A DNA stretch of 64,000 nucleotides from Ephemerocybe angulata (Eukaryota; Basidiomycota; Agaricomycetes; Agaricales; Psathyrellaceae). The stretch spans positions 434,001 through 498,000 of the forward strand of contig JAACJK010000060.1 in assembly GCA_013368325.1 (NCBI GenBank), in the 5' to 3' direction. Under the pieces are notes generated by a model. It was not told the DNA's origin, did not search any database, and saw nothing but the letters and a program-made list of their open reading frames with translations. Below, one piece after another: positions 1-11,298 of the stretch. Position 1 is the stretch's first letter. Each line of letters opens with the position of its first letter. A program made the position numbers and the translations under genes.

Positions 1-148
1 CGATGTCCTTTGACTCAATCGACGGGGAGGTCATGTTTGACCTCGTAGCATCAAAGGTACCAGGAAGGGAATTTTTATACTCACCTGTGTCCGCGGGTTC
101 TTCCTCGATGGCTGGGCCACGGTTGCGAAGCTGGTAGCGGCTGGTCAT
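1..148 (-). CDS. 5' end of an unidentified gene (partial)
   Basis: An ATG at 148 opens a frame reading MTSRYQLRNRGPAIEEEPAD, followed by a consensus donor (GTGAGT) at position 84, so the first exon is 148-85. The next acceptor is uncertain; a CAAAG/GA site near position 10 would keep the frame. The rest of the gene lies outside the window. The N-terminus is basic then acidic and looks disordered; I do not recognise a family. Support is the ATG, the clean donor and the upstream non-coding region only. Confidence 0.4.
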   Translation of the reverse strand, partial: MTSRYQLRNRGPAIEEEPADTGEYKNSLPGTFDATRSNMTSPSIESKDI

Positions 149-481
149 CTTGATGCGCGTTGCTGGTTGTTGTGTGTTGTTGTTCGTCGTCGTAGTCGGA
201 AGGCGAGGTTGATCAGACCGAGCGGATCCAGGAGGTACGAAGACGAGAGAGGGGTTTAAAAAGTTTTAAGAGTAGAGAGTAAGAGGGGGATAGTTGTGAA
301 TGTTCAAAATATGTGACGAGGCAATCAATCAGTGATGAATGAAGGGGTCTCGGCACACGGGGTGAAGAACTCTCAAAGGGAATGAACAGTTGAAAACTAT
401 ATGATTCCAGAGAAAGCTGGTCTTCCTCTGTCCAATCTACGCTACCTTATATACTACTAGGATATGATCTCATTACATAAA
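149..481. other. Intergenic, no gene seen
   Basis: Upstream region of the partial left-edge gene and downstream region of the CFEM gene. Nothing coding or structured stands out. Confidence 0.5.
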
Positions 482-1218
482 CTATACAGGACCTCGGGGA
501 ATGGAGAGATGGTAAGCGAGAATGGATGGAGGAAGGAGATAATGAAACGAAAGATAAGATAAGATGATTTGACTAATATGACGTGCGTAATCCTCACACC
601 ACGCCACGCCTGCAGCTGATGCACCATTGTTCCCAGCGGCCGTCGAGGTAGAAGTGGCGGGCGAAGTCGTGGTGCCAGAGGTGGTGGCAGGCTTGGTGGT
701 GGTGCCACTGGCAGGGGCGGTGGTGGTGCCGGAGGTACTAGTCGTGCCAGTGGTGGAGGCGATGGTAACGTCCGTGAGGGTCTTGGCTGGGCCAGCAGTT
801 CCGGTTGGTGTGATTGAGACTGCAATGTTATCAGTAATCTCCGCGCGGCAGTCACGAGCGTAGACGTACGTGCACCACACTGGGTCTTCTGGATGTTCAC
901 AGCCGCCTCAAGCTCCGTAGGGCAATGGTCTTGGATACATTTCGCAGCGTCGGCCTGGAACTGGGCGCTCGAGCAAACGCACTGGAAGTCGGCACTGTAT
1001 CATTTGAGTATATCAAAGCATAGTGTTGCGAGTTAAAGGGTAAGGGTTAGAAAGGGTATCAGGACGGATAGGAGGCTGTCGTACAATGAGGTGCAGTTGT
1101 TGGCTTTCGCAGACGCGGCGCTACAGGCAAGGATGCACGCTGAGATTCCACTCGTGTCCTGGGCGGATACGGTGGCGAGGGCTGCAGCCAGAGCGACGAG
1201 GGCGGTTTTGTAAAGCAT
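482..1218 (-). CDS. CFEM-domain, Ser/Thr-rich GPI-type surface protein
   Basis: Three exons: 1218-1085, 994-870 and 819 to about 482. The N-terminus (MLYKTALVALAAALATVSA) is a signal peptide. The next ~60 residues hold the eight cysteines of the CFEM domain (found in fungal extracellular membrane proteins), including the F-x-D-F-Q-C-V-C core, which appears only after splicing the first intron. The rest is a Ser/Thr/Pro-rich stretch with TTG/SGTTT-type repeats, then an AGNNGASAAG stretch typical before a GPI attachment site. The last ~30 codons are mildly hydrophobic; an extra 3' intron is possible, so the exact end is uncertain. CFEM proteins act at the wall or membrane in adhesion, haem uptake or host interaction; which role applies here cannot be read from sequence. 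Confidence 0.8.
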
Positions 1219-1316
1219 TATCGTTGAGATGAACGGGGAATAAAAGTCGTGAATGTGGAACGAGGAACGTGTGGGGCCGAGAGTAGAATGCTGATAGACA
1301 GCCAACACACATGCGC

Positions 1317-1325
1317 TATATATAT
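1317..1325 (-). promoter_or_regulatory. TATA box of the CFEM gene
   Basis: TATATATAG on the minus strand about 100 bp before the ATG at 1218. Position and sequence fit a core promoter element; inferred, not proven. Confidence 0.45.
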
Positions 1326-1811
1326 GGACCCGGCGCGCCCTGGTGGGAAATGATGAACATTTCTGCCGCAGGCAACCTTTTTAATGTTTCCGGGGTTCGT
1401 GGGCGCCTAAGCACAGGGAGGTCCTTCAAGAAATGGGCGCCAATTTCAGACTGACCTGTCGAATTAGGTTTCAACACATACCGATACGCGATATAGAGGT
1501 ATAGCCGTTCAAACTATCGAACCAATCTACCTGCCCCATGACTTACAGGTATGAACATTAACAAGCCGGTGGCCCGATCTGACATGCGGCCGGGACGTGG
1601 AGTGTCCGGTGACCATGTTTCAATCGGGAATGTGGCGATCCGCCAACACCCATCTCCGACTGAAGCCAGGCCTAGGCTATGTCAAGCCCAGATACCATGA
1701 GGCACATGTATGTTCTTGAGAAAGAAGGGATTGTAATATCCCAGGTGGTGCAGTTGTTTTCAATTGGGTAAGCTGGGGACAGAGTAGGTAACATTGGCGA
1801 GGTAGAGTATA
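1326..1811. other. Intergenic, no gene seen
   Basis: Non-coding between the CFEM promoter and a tRNA-Glu gene; nothing recognised. Confidence 0.5.
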
Positions 1812-1892
1812 TCGGGTATGGTGTAACGGCTAACATTGCCGCCTCTCATGCGAGTGCTCGCGGCAGCTCGGGGTTCGATTCCCCGTACCCGA
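1812..1892 (+). tRNA. tRNA-Glu (CUC) with a 10-nt intron
   Basis: Acceptor arms TCGGGTA and TACCCGA pair fully. The D arm, the T arm (CGGGG TTCGATT CCCCG) and an anticodon stem GCCGC/GCGGC are present. The loop starts CT-CTC-A with anticodon CTC at 1845-1847. A 10-nt intron (1849-1858) follows base 37, the canonical site. Confidence 0.9.
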
Positions 1893-2262
1893 ATATTTTT
1901 GAACTCACTCTCACTGCGCTTCCTCCTGTGACCTGTCGCTGAGAGCTCCTGAGTGACGAGTCCGGACTCCCAATCCCGATTCTTGAATCCTCGAGGCTCG
2001 TCCTCAGACTCTATTCATAACCTTTTGTTTGATTTTGTCATAGCGTTGGATACTAGGCGAAGTTGCCATTCGAATGAAAAATGAACACCAATGAGGCCCG
2101 TCGCAGAATGCAAGATCAGCTCCTATTATATCTCCAACAACAGTCAAACAACAGTGTACATTGAAAATCGAGATACTAGCGCTCGTTCGAAGTTCGAAGT
2201 TCGAACGCCAGCCTTACATACTCAGCAAAAAGTATGGCCTTAAGCTTTAAGGGTGGCGTACA
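1893..2262. other. Intergenic, no gene seen
   Basis: Short-ORF sequence between a tRNA-Glu and a tRNA-like element. No coding signal recognised. Confidence 0.45.
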
Positions 2263-2369
2263 TCAGGCATGAGGAATCGAACCTCAATCTCCACTAACAG
2301 TCACTGTCCCCGCAGATTGTCCGCAGAGCACTTGAGCGTTGTGTCATGCTACCTTTGCACCATGCCCGA
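2263..2369 (-). repeat. tRNA-like element A (degenerate or tRNA-derived)
   Basis: Ends pair as a tRNA acceptor stem (TCGGGCA/TGCCTGA, one G-U). A D-arm/A-box-like start (GGTGCAAAGGTAGCA) and a perfect T arm (TGAGG TTCGATT CCTCA) are present. At 107 nt it is about 35 nt longer than a tRNA, and no normal anticodon stem forms. The first ~35 nt nearly match element C at 34665. It could be a tRNA with a large intron, a pseudogene or a tRNA-derived SINE. Confidence 0.6.
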
Positions 2370-3598
2370 ATTGTGGGACATCATATATCACAACATTCAT
2401 CCCACTTGACACATTCGATCGGAGATGAAGATCAACCTTAAACAATCACCAGCGGAGCCTAAGCAGCACCCTTAGGACACCGGCGCTTATCTTTGGTGGC
2501 CACAGAGGCGCGAGGCAACTGCGTAACTCGGTGCTGTCAATGCTTAGGCTTACTAGTAGCGAGCGGCTAAAGCTTGAAGTTTGGCCACGGTGGTCCAATA
2601 CGTTTGATGGCCACTGGCCAGGCCTTCGACCTTGAAAGCAATCGTGATAACTGACCACCGATGTAAAGCCGCTCTTTGGAACAAGGTAAATCTCGTTCGT
2701 GTCATCGCGCCATTCTACGGTCCATATTGTTGACCCATACCACTTAATTCGGACCTAACAGTCTTGAGACTTTTCAACCCTCTGGCTCAAGTACGAGTCT
2801 AGAAGTCCCGACCAAACTACCAGTGGTGAGTGCCGTATTCAGCGTGACGAGATCTATTGAGGATAACAGTCGTCAATATATCTAGCGGACGACTTGCAAC
2901 TCGTGCAGGGGTCTTGATGGCTGAGCCGTGCAATAGAGCCTCTGAGGAGAATACATGGTACGTCTCACAGTTCAACATTGAGTACACAAAGATTACAGAT
3001 AATGTGTAAAATAGACATGCAGGGAAGAGTAAGAAGCCCACACCTGTCCACAGCTTACGATGGGCGGTAACAGGCGCAACAACGCCGAGAAGTTCTTTGG
3101 TCGTACTTTCTCCCAGCCTGTTGTCGCCCCATAGTTAGCTGCCCTATTGGTGCCGTGCGGCCTCTCGGCGGCTTAACTCGACTACCCACCTACCCACCCA
3201 GCCTTCGTAGGATAAGAGGCGACCCAGGTTATCCCTCATATTCTGGGAAATTCCGTTAATTAGCGTTAACTTGTGGTGTACATACATACGGCGCGCGGTT
3301 TGTGGTGTACCTTTTCTAACGTGACTCTCACATGGATACCAGCGCCCACTCAGCATTCGGTCGGGCAGAGTAACATATAAGGAGGTTGTCATTTTTCTTC
3401 TAAGATTCCCACAACACACCCCTCCCCCGTCGTGTGGGCTAGACAATGGATAAGATCGTTGAGGTGCTGGAATGCCAGCGGATAGATAAAGTGAGCTTCT
3501 ATATTCCAAGTGATACAGTGTACTGACCTTACATGCGCTCAGTCATTCTTAAGCAAGTCCAATTTCTTCGGGGAGGCAGCTACCAATACTTACTTCAG
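2370..3598. other. Intergenic, no gene recognised
   Basis: Only short ORFs without domain signals. The first exon or exons of the downstream DUF6533 gene may lie at the right end of this stretch, because its start codon was not located. Confidence 0.45.
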
Positions 3599-5239
3599 AG
3601 GAAATAGCATCGGCCGCGGTGCTATGGGTGAGATTGGTCCGTAATAATGCAGCGAGAGCACTGTCTAATACGACGCGCAGTTTCTGGACTTTGTGCAGAT
3701 GCTTCCCCTTGAGGTATGTATGTCTAGCACTATCTGACGGCGAGACGATTCTGAACACCGTGGTTTCAAGGTCGAGTTGATATGGCCCTCCCCATTCGGT
3801 ATAGTCAAGGCACTTTTCTTTCTCAATCGATATATGTGCATCGACATTATAGCGAGCTACTTTCGTAAGTCATACCACCTCTACGGGCAAAAGGGACTCT
3901 GAATCTGACCCCCGACATAGTTCGATCTATTCCAAATGCGCATGTGAGCAAGCTTTAACCCGAGCAGTTAGTTTCTGCGGTATTGAACTGTCCTTCCAGG
4001 TCTGCTATGTCGCTTTCATTGTCACCTCTAGTGCGAATCTCCTCTCCTTCCGGAGCGCATGCCAATTGCTTACTATGGTACTCCTTTCAGTCTTTAGCTT
4101 CGTTGGAATCGCGGTCTCGGAAGGTAATGCAAAAGAATTGCCAAAATAACTCTTCACGACTGATCTCCGTCCCAGCAATTATGTTTGTGCGCTTGTTTGC
4201 CCTGATCGGCCGAAGAAAACGTTGGGGATATCTTCTAGGCGCCCAGTTTGTAGTAAGCGCCCAAGCGCGTTTCGATTCCCGAATCAAAGATGCTCAACAT
4301 CTATCCAGATTGTTCACGCCGCTTCAATTGCAATCTTAAGTCTCCTGATATCGGGTGTCCGGTGTATGTCAACCTATTTCTGGCCAGAGTTGTACTTCGA
4401 CACCAAGTTGACGTTTCTTTTCGACAGTTCAAGACTCCCATGTTTCGCTGATCCCATGCATTCCGATCACTACCGTGACGAAGGACGTCAATGCACCAAT
4501 CACAGTGTTTTTCGCCGTCGTAATGGCCAACGAGCTCAGTCAGTTTCTTGCAGTATTCGCCTCACAATAAGCTGCGCTGACATATGCTGAGGCAGTCATT
4601 TTCATGGTCATGGTATGGATTGGTCTACAAAAGCATAGAGAAACTCGCAGCGCCCTACTCCAGCTGTTCTACCGTGATGGAGCCTTTTTCTTTCTGGTTG
4701 TCGCAGGTATCTTCTATCTGGCTTCCTTGTATGATGTGATAGGGGCTAATTCCTACTAATCAGTGACTTCTACGGCAAACATCGTCATCATTCGCTTAGC
4801 TCCAGTGAGTTGCATGCTATCATAAGGGCACTTTTCCGAAGCTATTTGTAACTGACATACCTTAAAGGACGCCTGCAAGAACATATTCATCGAGTAAGTA
4901 CCCTCCCTCTTCATGAAATTGACTCGCTGACAGCTTGATATCAGGCCCCAACGCGTCATTAACTCCATAGTGGCTGGTCGCACCATTTTTCATCTTAGAC
5001 AGCAGTCCCACAGCGTTACAACTGGATCGAGGATTAGACGAAGAATATTCCCTATGTCACTTTTCCACCGGAGCCAAACCGTGGAGGCCGACAGCATCGA
5101 CTACTCGACCGAGGCGAACCCGATATCGACGGCCCTTGCGATTTTCATCGAGACTCATACCGTGGTACAGTCTGATTGTGGGGAAGATATATCAAGGGGA
5201 AAAGCTCCTGGGGGAGGGGTTGGTAGACAGGCATCCTGA
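3599..5239 (+). CDS. DUF6533 seven-helix membrane protein (5' end unresolved)
   Basis: A many-exon gene of the fungal DUF6533 family, receptor-like integral membrane proteins of unknown function. After splicing, the order of family landmarks is: EVELIWPSPF and FFLNRY (3770-3830), a Cys-led helix ending VFSFVGIAVSE, then FVRLFALIGRRKRW (4180-4230), matching the usual RVYALYGR segment. Next come FYRDGAFFFLVVA, STANIVIIRLAP and PQRVINSIVAGRTIFHLR, the characteristic C-terminal block, and a polar tail to the stop at 5239. One exon is only 33 nt (FLDFVQMLPLE), with a classic CTAATAC branch site before it. The start codon and the exon joint near 4500-4595 could not be resolved, so a lesion there is not excluded. 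Confidence 0.7.
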
Positions 5240-5358
5240 TTGTTAGTCGGGTTACATGTAGTTACATGTTTATGCCATCCACAGATGTCAGAGACCTTAG
5301 ATTACTCTTAGCAGTCACATCCAAGTTGGCCTGCCTAGCAGAAATAAGGCTTGCAGTA

Positions 5359-5429
5359 TCCGGTATGGTGTAAAGGCTAACATTACCGCCTTTCACGCGG
5401 TAGCTCGGGGTTCGATTCCCCGTACCGGA
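5359..5429 (+). tRNA. tRNA-Glu (UUC)
   Basis: 71 nt, full cloverleaf: acceptor TCCGGTA/TACCGGA, anticodon stem ACCGC/GCGGT, loop CT-TTC-AC (anticodon 5392-5394), T arm CGGGG/CCCCG. It differs from the other UUC copies by AAAGG instead of AACGG in the D loop. Confidence 0.92.
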
Positions 5430-5430
5430 A

Positions 5431-5760
5431 TTACCCTTTTGTTCGCAGCCCCCGAGGCCGGGATCGCTTTCTTTTTACCTCTCCAACTTCCAAGTTTCCA
5501 TCATCCAGTGACCACTCGACTCGACCGGCGTCCTGATGTTCGATGTACATCCAGCTTCCGCCTCCCAGAAAGTCCGGCGGAAGGTGAATATTTAGAGGAT
5601 ATCCGACAGCCTTAGCTTCACCTCCATGCAACTCCATCATGTATACGTACCTCACCTTATTCGACAAAAACTGAGAACCGACTCCGATGGACTCTCTATC
5701 TCTCTTGGGAGCCACGATAAGGAGTATGGAATGCTGAGACCGGTCATCGGCATCATATCA
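5431..5760 (-). other. Unrecognised open frame, possible gene remnant
   Basis: A minus-strand frame of roughly 100 codons with balanced composition (for example RYVYMMELHGGEAKAVGYPL) ends one base from the tRNA-Glu gene. It has no ATG in frame before an upstream stop, so any protein would need an upstream exon. No family recognised. It may be a leftover exon or chance. Confidence 0.2.
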
Positions 5761-6373
5761 TGCATCGTGGTGGCTCCGACTTCCAAGTGCCTAAGCGCCC
5801 AGATATTGCTGGCATTGGACGACTTCCCGCAGGAAATCTATGGGCAATAGACGGCCAACAGAATACCCACACCGTCGCCCCCAGCTGCTATGCGAAAGGT
5901 AACATTTTGCTTCAGTGAATGGTCTCCGCAAAAGTTTACCTTTTGGCATCGTCGAGATAGGGCTGGCGAAATAGAGATAATTGACAGAACGTTTTGCGAG
6001 AGGCAGAATAGAGCGGCGCCAGATGTGTAACTCGAGCAATGCAGCCAAATCTCTCGCCCCCAACTCTCTTGTCCAGATTGATGGCGCTGCCGAGCGCCGA
6101 CAATGGGCAAGCATGAGTATAGGCTGCCTGAGGCCTGACCTTTGACAATCACCAAGTTTCTGGGTTGCAAGAGGGGAGAAAAGCAAGAGAAAAGGTGAGC
6201 ATACAGCAGTTTACTCAATGTCTACTGTATTCCTATAGATTGAGAGAAATACCCTATCTACATAAGGCTACCAGGTCTTGACTCTTGGGGTGATAGGGAT
6301 ATGATAGGGTGATCGTTGAAATATTCAAAAGATAAAAAGGTGTGTCTGTGCGTGTGTAACGTCCAAGCTCCAT
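5761..6373. other. Intergenic, no gene seen
   Basis: Overlapping short minus-strand ORFs only; no conserved motif recognised. Confidence 0.4.
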
Positions 6374-6444
6374 TCCGGTACGGGGAATCGAACCCCGAGC
6401 TACCGCGTGAAAGGCGGTAATGTTAGCCGTTACACCATACCGGA
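6374..6444 (-). tRNA. tRNA-Glu (UUC)
   Basis: Reverse-strand 71-nt cloverleaf with the same stems as the other UUC copies; anticodon at 6411-6409. It points toward the copy at 5359 about 1 kb away. Confidence 0.92.
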
Positions 6445-6850
6445 TGAGCTCGGGGAGGGAGTCAAGTCGACAGAGCCTATAATAAGTAATCGCAGAACGT
6501 AGCCCAAATCCTGCCGCAGCGGCATGATCGGTACGAACGTCCACGACACAATTGGGAGAGCACTTCCTACCCACTAGCTAGACACAAGGAAGGCCATCGC
6601 CGTTCGGCGTCTAATCTTTCGTTCTTGCAAAGTTCTTACCCAGTCAGTAGGCGTGGATGCGGCCCCGAGCTTGGCTGACAGTGTCATATGCGGTCCTCGG
6701 GCAGCAGTCGAACTTGAAACCGCTCAAGATTGACAGAATGTGACTCATGGAAAATTTCAGACCACTGACATATAAACGTGGATGCTGAACTCGAGCACCA
6801 CATCGTCTCGTTTCCCTTTCCCGACTCTCAAGACAAGCAAGCGATCGCAC
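6445..6850. other. Intergenic, upstream region of the DUF4139 gene
   Basis: Contains the presumed promoter of the gene starting at 6851; no further feature recognised. Confidence 0.4.
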
Positions 6851-8991
6851 ATGTCAGAAGTTCAACCCCCTGCGTACAGCATCCACGAGATTCATCTTCG
6901 GGAAGGGCCAGATGGTAAGGACCCTGGTAGAATCACGGAGGTGAACGTATATCCCAGTCGAGCAGAGGTGTGTCGATCGTACCGGCTCAAGGTCGCCTCT
7001 GGGCAGAACAAGGCTGTTGTCTACGGACTCACAAACGTCCTAAATCATGACTCCTTACGGTATGAACTGTCCTCTCTCCGGCGCTCAGCTGTCTAATCGA
7101 CCCTTAGAGTGGAAGGACGGGGCAAGGCCACGATTCAGGATGTCACCATCTCTCGAGAGGTCCCTGATCGAGCGCCATCAACCTCTCCAACTCTCGAGTC
7201 CCTAAAGGTTGATAAGGAGGACCTTACGGCTGCCATTCAGCGGTGCGAGAAGACGATATCTGGGCTCGACCATTACTTCCGTACCCTGGACGTCCATCAT
7301 GCGGCCAAAGCCAACTCTGACGCTTCGCATCCCACTGTTCTCCCGCTCTTGGACGACTACCATACGGCATCTGAGAAATACGACACAAAGCTACTCTCGT
7401 TGAAGCGACATTTGAAGAAGCTTGAAATAGCGATAATTGAAGAGGAGAAAGCACTTCAGGACTCTGTGAAGACTGACTCGAACCGCCTTATGAAGGTGAC
7501 AGTCGGGCTTTTTGCCGATGCTGAGGCAGAAATAGAGCTCAAGCTAAAATACGGTCAGTTATAATCTCCACTTGAATATTCACGAATTTCCTCTCTCTGA
7601 CGAATCACAGCGGTCTCGGGGGCGGGATGGGTCGCGGTATATGACGTTCGCGTCAGTACAGATGATGCCGACAAAGAGCACCCCGTGGAGATTGTATACA
7701 AAGCTGCAATCCACCAGCATACTGGAGAGGTGCGGATAAACGTTGCTAGTTTGACTCCTGTTGCTCAACCTCTGGTCAGGACTGGACAGACGTTCCGATC
7801 ACGTTAGAAACGGCATCTCCAACTTTCAATCTCTCCCTACCCCAGCTCGACGTTTGGAACCTCAGCATCTACAAACCCAGGATAGTTGAGGTTGAAAAGT
7901 CGAGGAAATCTCGAATGCAAGTATTCTCTGCAAAGAAAGAGTCAGTCGCTCGCAGGGAATCTTCTGAGTCTATTGAAGAGAGCGATAACGACATGGGCTT
8001 CGGGCTCTTTGACGGGGACGATGCGCCCGCGATGCAGAGCACGTCGGCCCCGGTAGCGTCGAAAGGTGGGGTAAACGCGGCCTTCCGTGTGCCCGGGCTG
8101 GTTAGCATTCCTCCAGATGGTGTAGCGCGAAACGTCACCATCGCGAGCTTGAGCAATGGAGATTTGGAAGCGAGGATCGTCTGGCTCGCCGTACCAAGTG
8201 CGGATGCGATGGTTCATTTGACGGTGCGTGGTATTTCTCAAATATCCAAGCTTCACTCACTCGCTCTCCACAGTCCAACATCAAGAATAAGTCGGACTTC
8301 ACATTCTTGGCTGGGGCGTCGAACATTTATGTCGACGGAAGCTTCATCTCCAAGTCCACAGTCCCGCTTGTGGGTCCACAAGAAACGTTCACATGCCGAT
8401 TGGGGTGCGCTACTTACCACTTCTTCGAATTTGATCACTCAATGGCCTTGATTCACTAGAACTGACCCCTCCATTCGTATCACGAACTACCCGTTGCGCA
8501 CGAACCGGGTGAACTCTGGCACACTCAGTCTGTCAAAAACAACCACTACGACATACACACAGCGCATATCTGTCTACAACTCGAAGGCGTCTCAAGCCGT
8601 ACACGACCTGAAGATCCTCGCTCGGGTTCCCGTCTCTGAAGATGCCGGGATCGTCGTGAAGGTCCTGGAGCCGAAGGGGTTGACGAGTGGAGTAAGCAAG
8701 CAGGCGAAGGTTGTAGATGGAGTCGTCGTAGGCTGGGTTAAAGCGGACAATGACGCGAGCAAGAAACCATCGGGTAATAACCTTGTGCCCCTCTCAAAGA
8801 CGTCCACAATTACGAGCCATACTTCAAAAGGAACTGGATCCACGACGGCTGCGGCGGAGGAGGACACAAAGCATCTCGGGAAGGATGGAAAGGTTCAATG
8901 GGCGTGCTCGTTGGAGGCACAGAGGAAGGTCGACCTAACACTGTCATGGGAGGTCACACATGCTAGGGAGGCCGTCGTTGTCGGCCTGTGA
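6851..8991 (+). CDS. DUF4140/DUF4139 (MuiA-like) protein, intact copy
   Basis: Six exons: 6851-7059, 7108-7553, 7611-7729, 7780-8223, 8274-8404, 8460-8991; 626 codons plus stop. The N-terminal DUF4140-type region reads AYSIHEIHLR then ITEVNVYPSRAEVCRSY. A charged coiled-coil-like middle follows, then the DUF4139 beta-rich part with the hallmark HTGEDWTDVPITLETASP (which appears only after splicing), GASNIYVDGSFI and DPSIRITNYP. Fungal members are of unknown function; the bacterial namesake is a mucoidy inhibitor. The start MSEVQPPAYS fits the family. A diverged paralog lies at 17357-19661 on the other strand. Confidence 0.9.
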
Positions 8992-9213
8992 TGCAGATAA
9001 GTGTTATCGAATTCCGAATTCTATTTGACGGGCTAGATGTACTAGGCTCTATAGTCTGTCGGACCCTGATCCTACCTAATAAGATTCCAGTGATGTCACG
9101 GTTCCTTCTGGTCCTCGGGGTGCCCTCATATCTCCAGGATCAACACGTCACCATCGACAGGATTGCCTCCTTATAAAGTCTGCCGTTTGAGATCCAGATA
9201 TGAACCGCCACAA

Positions 9214-11201
9214 ATGGATACCCCCCAGTCACCCGACATGCTCTTGAGCCTTGCGTGTATCATATCGGATTCCGTCAACACTATACACGCCGCCTGCGAG
9301 GAGACTGGGCTCGCATTTCCCAAACTCGAGGATGCATTTGATCTCCACTCGGAGGCCTTTCGACCGCACGAGGGCGTATCCGAAGCCACAAAACGGATAG
9401 TAGCAGCAGCGCACCAGCTAATCGCCGCTGTTCTCCCTCCCGCTACCGCCGTCTATACGATAGCTGCCTCAGGTGTACGTGCTTAGTACTTACCGCAATT
9501 GATCGTTTCTCGAATGATAGTTATCCTCCACAACAGAGCCACAAAGCAGCCTGCTTGCGTATCTGCTTGGAGGAGAATGTCGCCGAAATTCTTCGTGAAG
9601 CCGGACCAAAGGTACTAGTACACAATCCTGTTACGATTAACGACGTCTTACAGGTTCTTCCAGGGTCTCCACGTCAGCCTTATATCGCAGAGAACGAATA
9701 TCAACCCTCAGAAACTAGGTGAGTATCTACACATCTATCCTCCTACCTACGTGTCCCATACGAACTCTCGGCCTATCAATGTAGCTCGCATTCTACGATT
9801 CATGGCAACTCTTCACATATTCAAGGAACTTTCACCCGACGTCTTCACTAACAACAGGTTAAGCTCCGCATTTGACACTGGAAAGCCGGTTGACGAGCTT
9901 CTTTCAAAGTGAGTTAGTATCATTCATCCATCCCTTCTGTCACTTCTGTGACTCACGCTAATGAGTCGTATTAGCCGGGCTGCGAGATTCAGTGGGACCA
10001 ATGGGTTCACAGCTTTGGCATGTCTACAGTAGGTGTCTGCACACCATACGGCAGCGCTACGACACTAATGGGTTAATTTAACAGTCTAGACGACATTTTC
10101 AAAGGATCGGCCTATCTCTGGGAAACCCTGTCGGACCCACTCACCTCGGAATCCGTTGATGCGAAAGGTTCGGCCTGCAGCCACGGTGCACTGGGCTATG
10201 AAACAAACATCTGGGAGTTTATGGAGAGGCCGGAGCAGGCACATCGACTTAGACGGTTTGGGGAAGCGATCCGCGGAGTACAAGCTATGGAACCGACTGA
10301 TGCGGTTCTCGAAGGTGCGTGATGTCGGGCGCTTATACGATGCGGGCGCTTATTGACATGGGCGTGACCAGCGTGTGACTGGAAAGCGTTGCCAGAAGAC
10401 TCAGTCGTGGTAGACGTCGGTGGAGGCGTCGGGGCCTCTGTATTCCCTCTCGCAAAATATCACCCCCACCTTCGCCTCATAGTTCAGGACCGACAAGATG
10501 TTGTTGAGCAGGCGAAGGAGGTACTGTATCCATCTCAGCATTCGGTGGACCGATCTCTTATTCCCGGTCTGATTTACATTGTCCGCCAGGTCTGGTTATC
10601 CAAGGACCCTGCTGCGCTGGGAATGGGACGTGTGACGCTTCAAGGTAGATTCTGATTTCGATCGCTGGGATTTTGGAACTGATTGGTTACTTTCTATGAA
10701 GGACACGACTTTTTCGAAAGTCAGCCGGTCAGGAATGCATCGGTATTCCTTTTGAAACAGGTTATCCATGACTGGTCGGACAAGGATGCGGTCAGGATTC
10801 TGTCTGGACTCCGTGAAGCTTCTCAACCAACTACCAAACTCGTCATTATCGACTGTCTGATCAACCACGCATGCTCTATGGCACAGCTTGGCGAACACAG
10901 TAGTATCCCCGGAGCCATCCCGCGAGAAGCACCCCTCCCGCTACTGGCCAACTACGGCGCCGCCAACTTTATGAGTTACTTCCACGACATAACGGTATGA
11001 CCCCTTTCCCCTTTCCCCCCAGAGCAGAAAGCGATTGACGACCATCTTTCGTTTAAGATGCTGACCCGATTCAATTCTCAAGAACGGACAGTGGCGGAAT
11101 TCTCTTCCCTCTTGAAGATGGCGGGGTGGAGGCTTGTTCGAGTGCGGCGAACCGACGGAGCCGACACGTTTCTCCAACCTCTTGAAGCTGTGCCAGCGTA
11201 G
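9214..11201 (+). CDS. SAM-dependent O-methyltransferase (COMT-like)
   Basis: Multi-exon gene from ATG 9214 (MDTPQSPDMLLSLACIIS) to TAG 11201. It has an N-terminal winged-helix dimerisation region (HVSDIARENDINPQKLARIL in the spliced product). The Rossmann SAM-binding motif VVVDVGGGVGASVFPLA is near 10410-10455. The catalytic region is VFLLKQVIHDWSDKDAVRIL, whose His would be the general base of small-molecule O-methyltransferases. The C-terminus (FSSLLKMAGWRLVRV) is the usual family ending. Such enzymes methylate phenolic or other secondary metabolites; no biosynthetic cluster surrounds it, so the substrate is unknown. Exact ends of the short middle exons (9480-10080) were not all fixed. Confidence 0.85.
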
Positions 11202-11298
11202 AACTCCTTGAAGTATATTATGCACTGCGGTGTCTTGCGTTGGTTTAATGTATTTTATAGCATTAGGAGGACTATACATTAGGCGTCTCCTGGGGAGT

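Noticed and set aside
627..863. Val-rich plus-strand frame
   Set aside because: Mirror image of the Thr/Ser-rich tail of the CFEM protein. The same applies to 11230-11799 over the GH16 tail.
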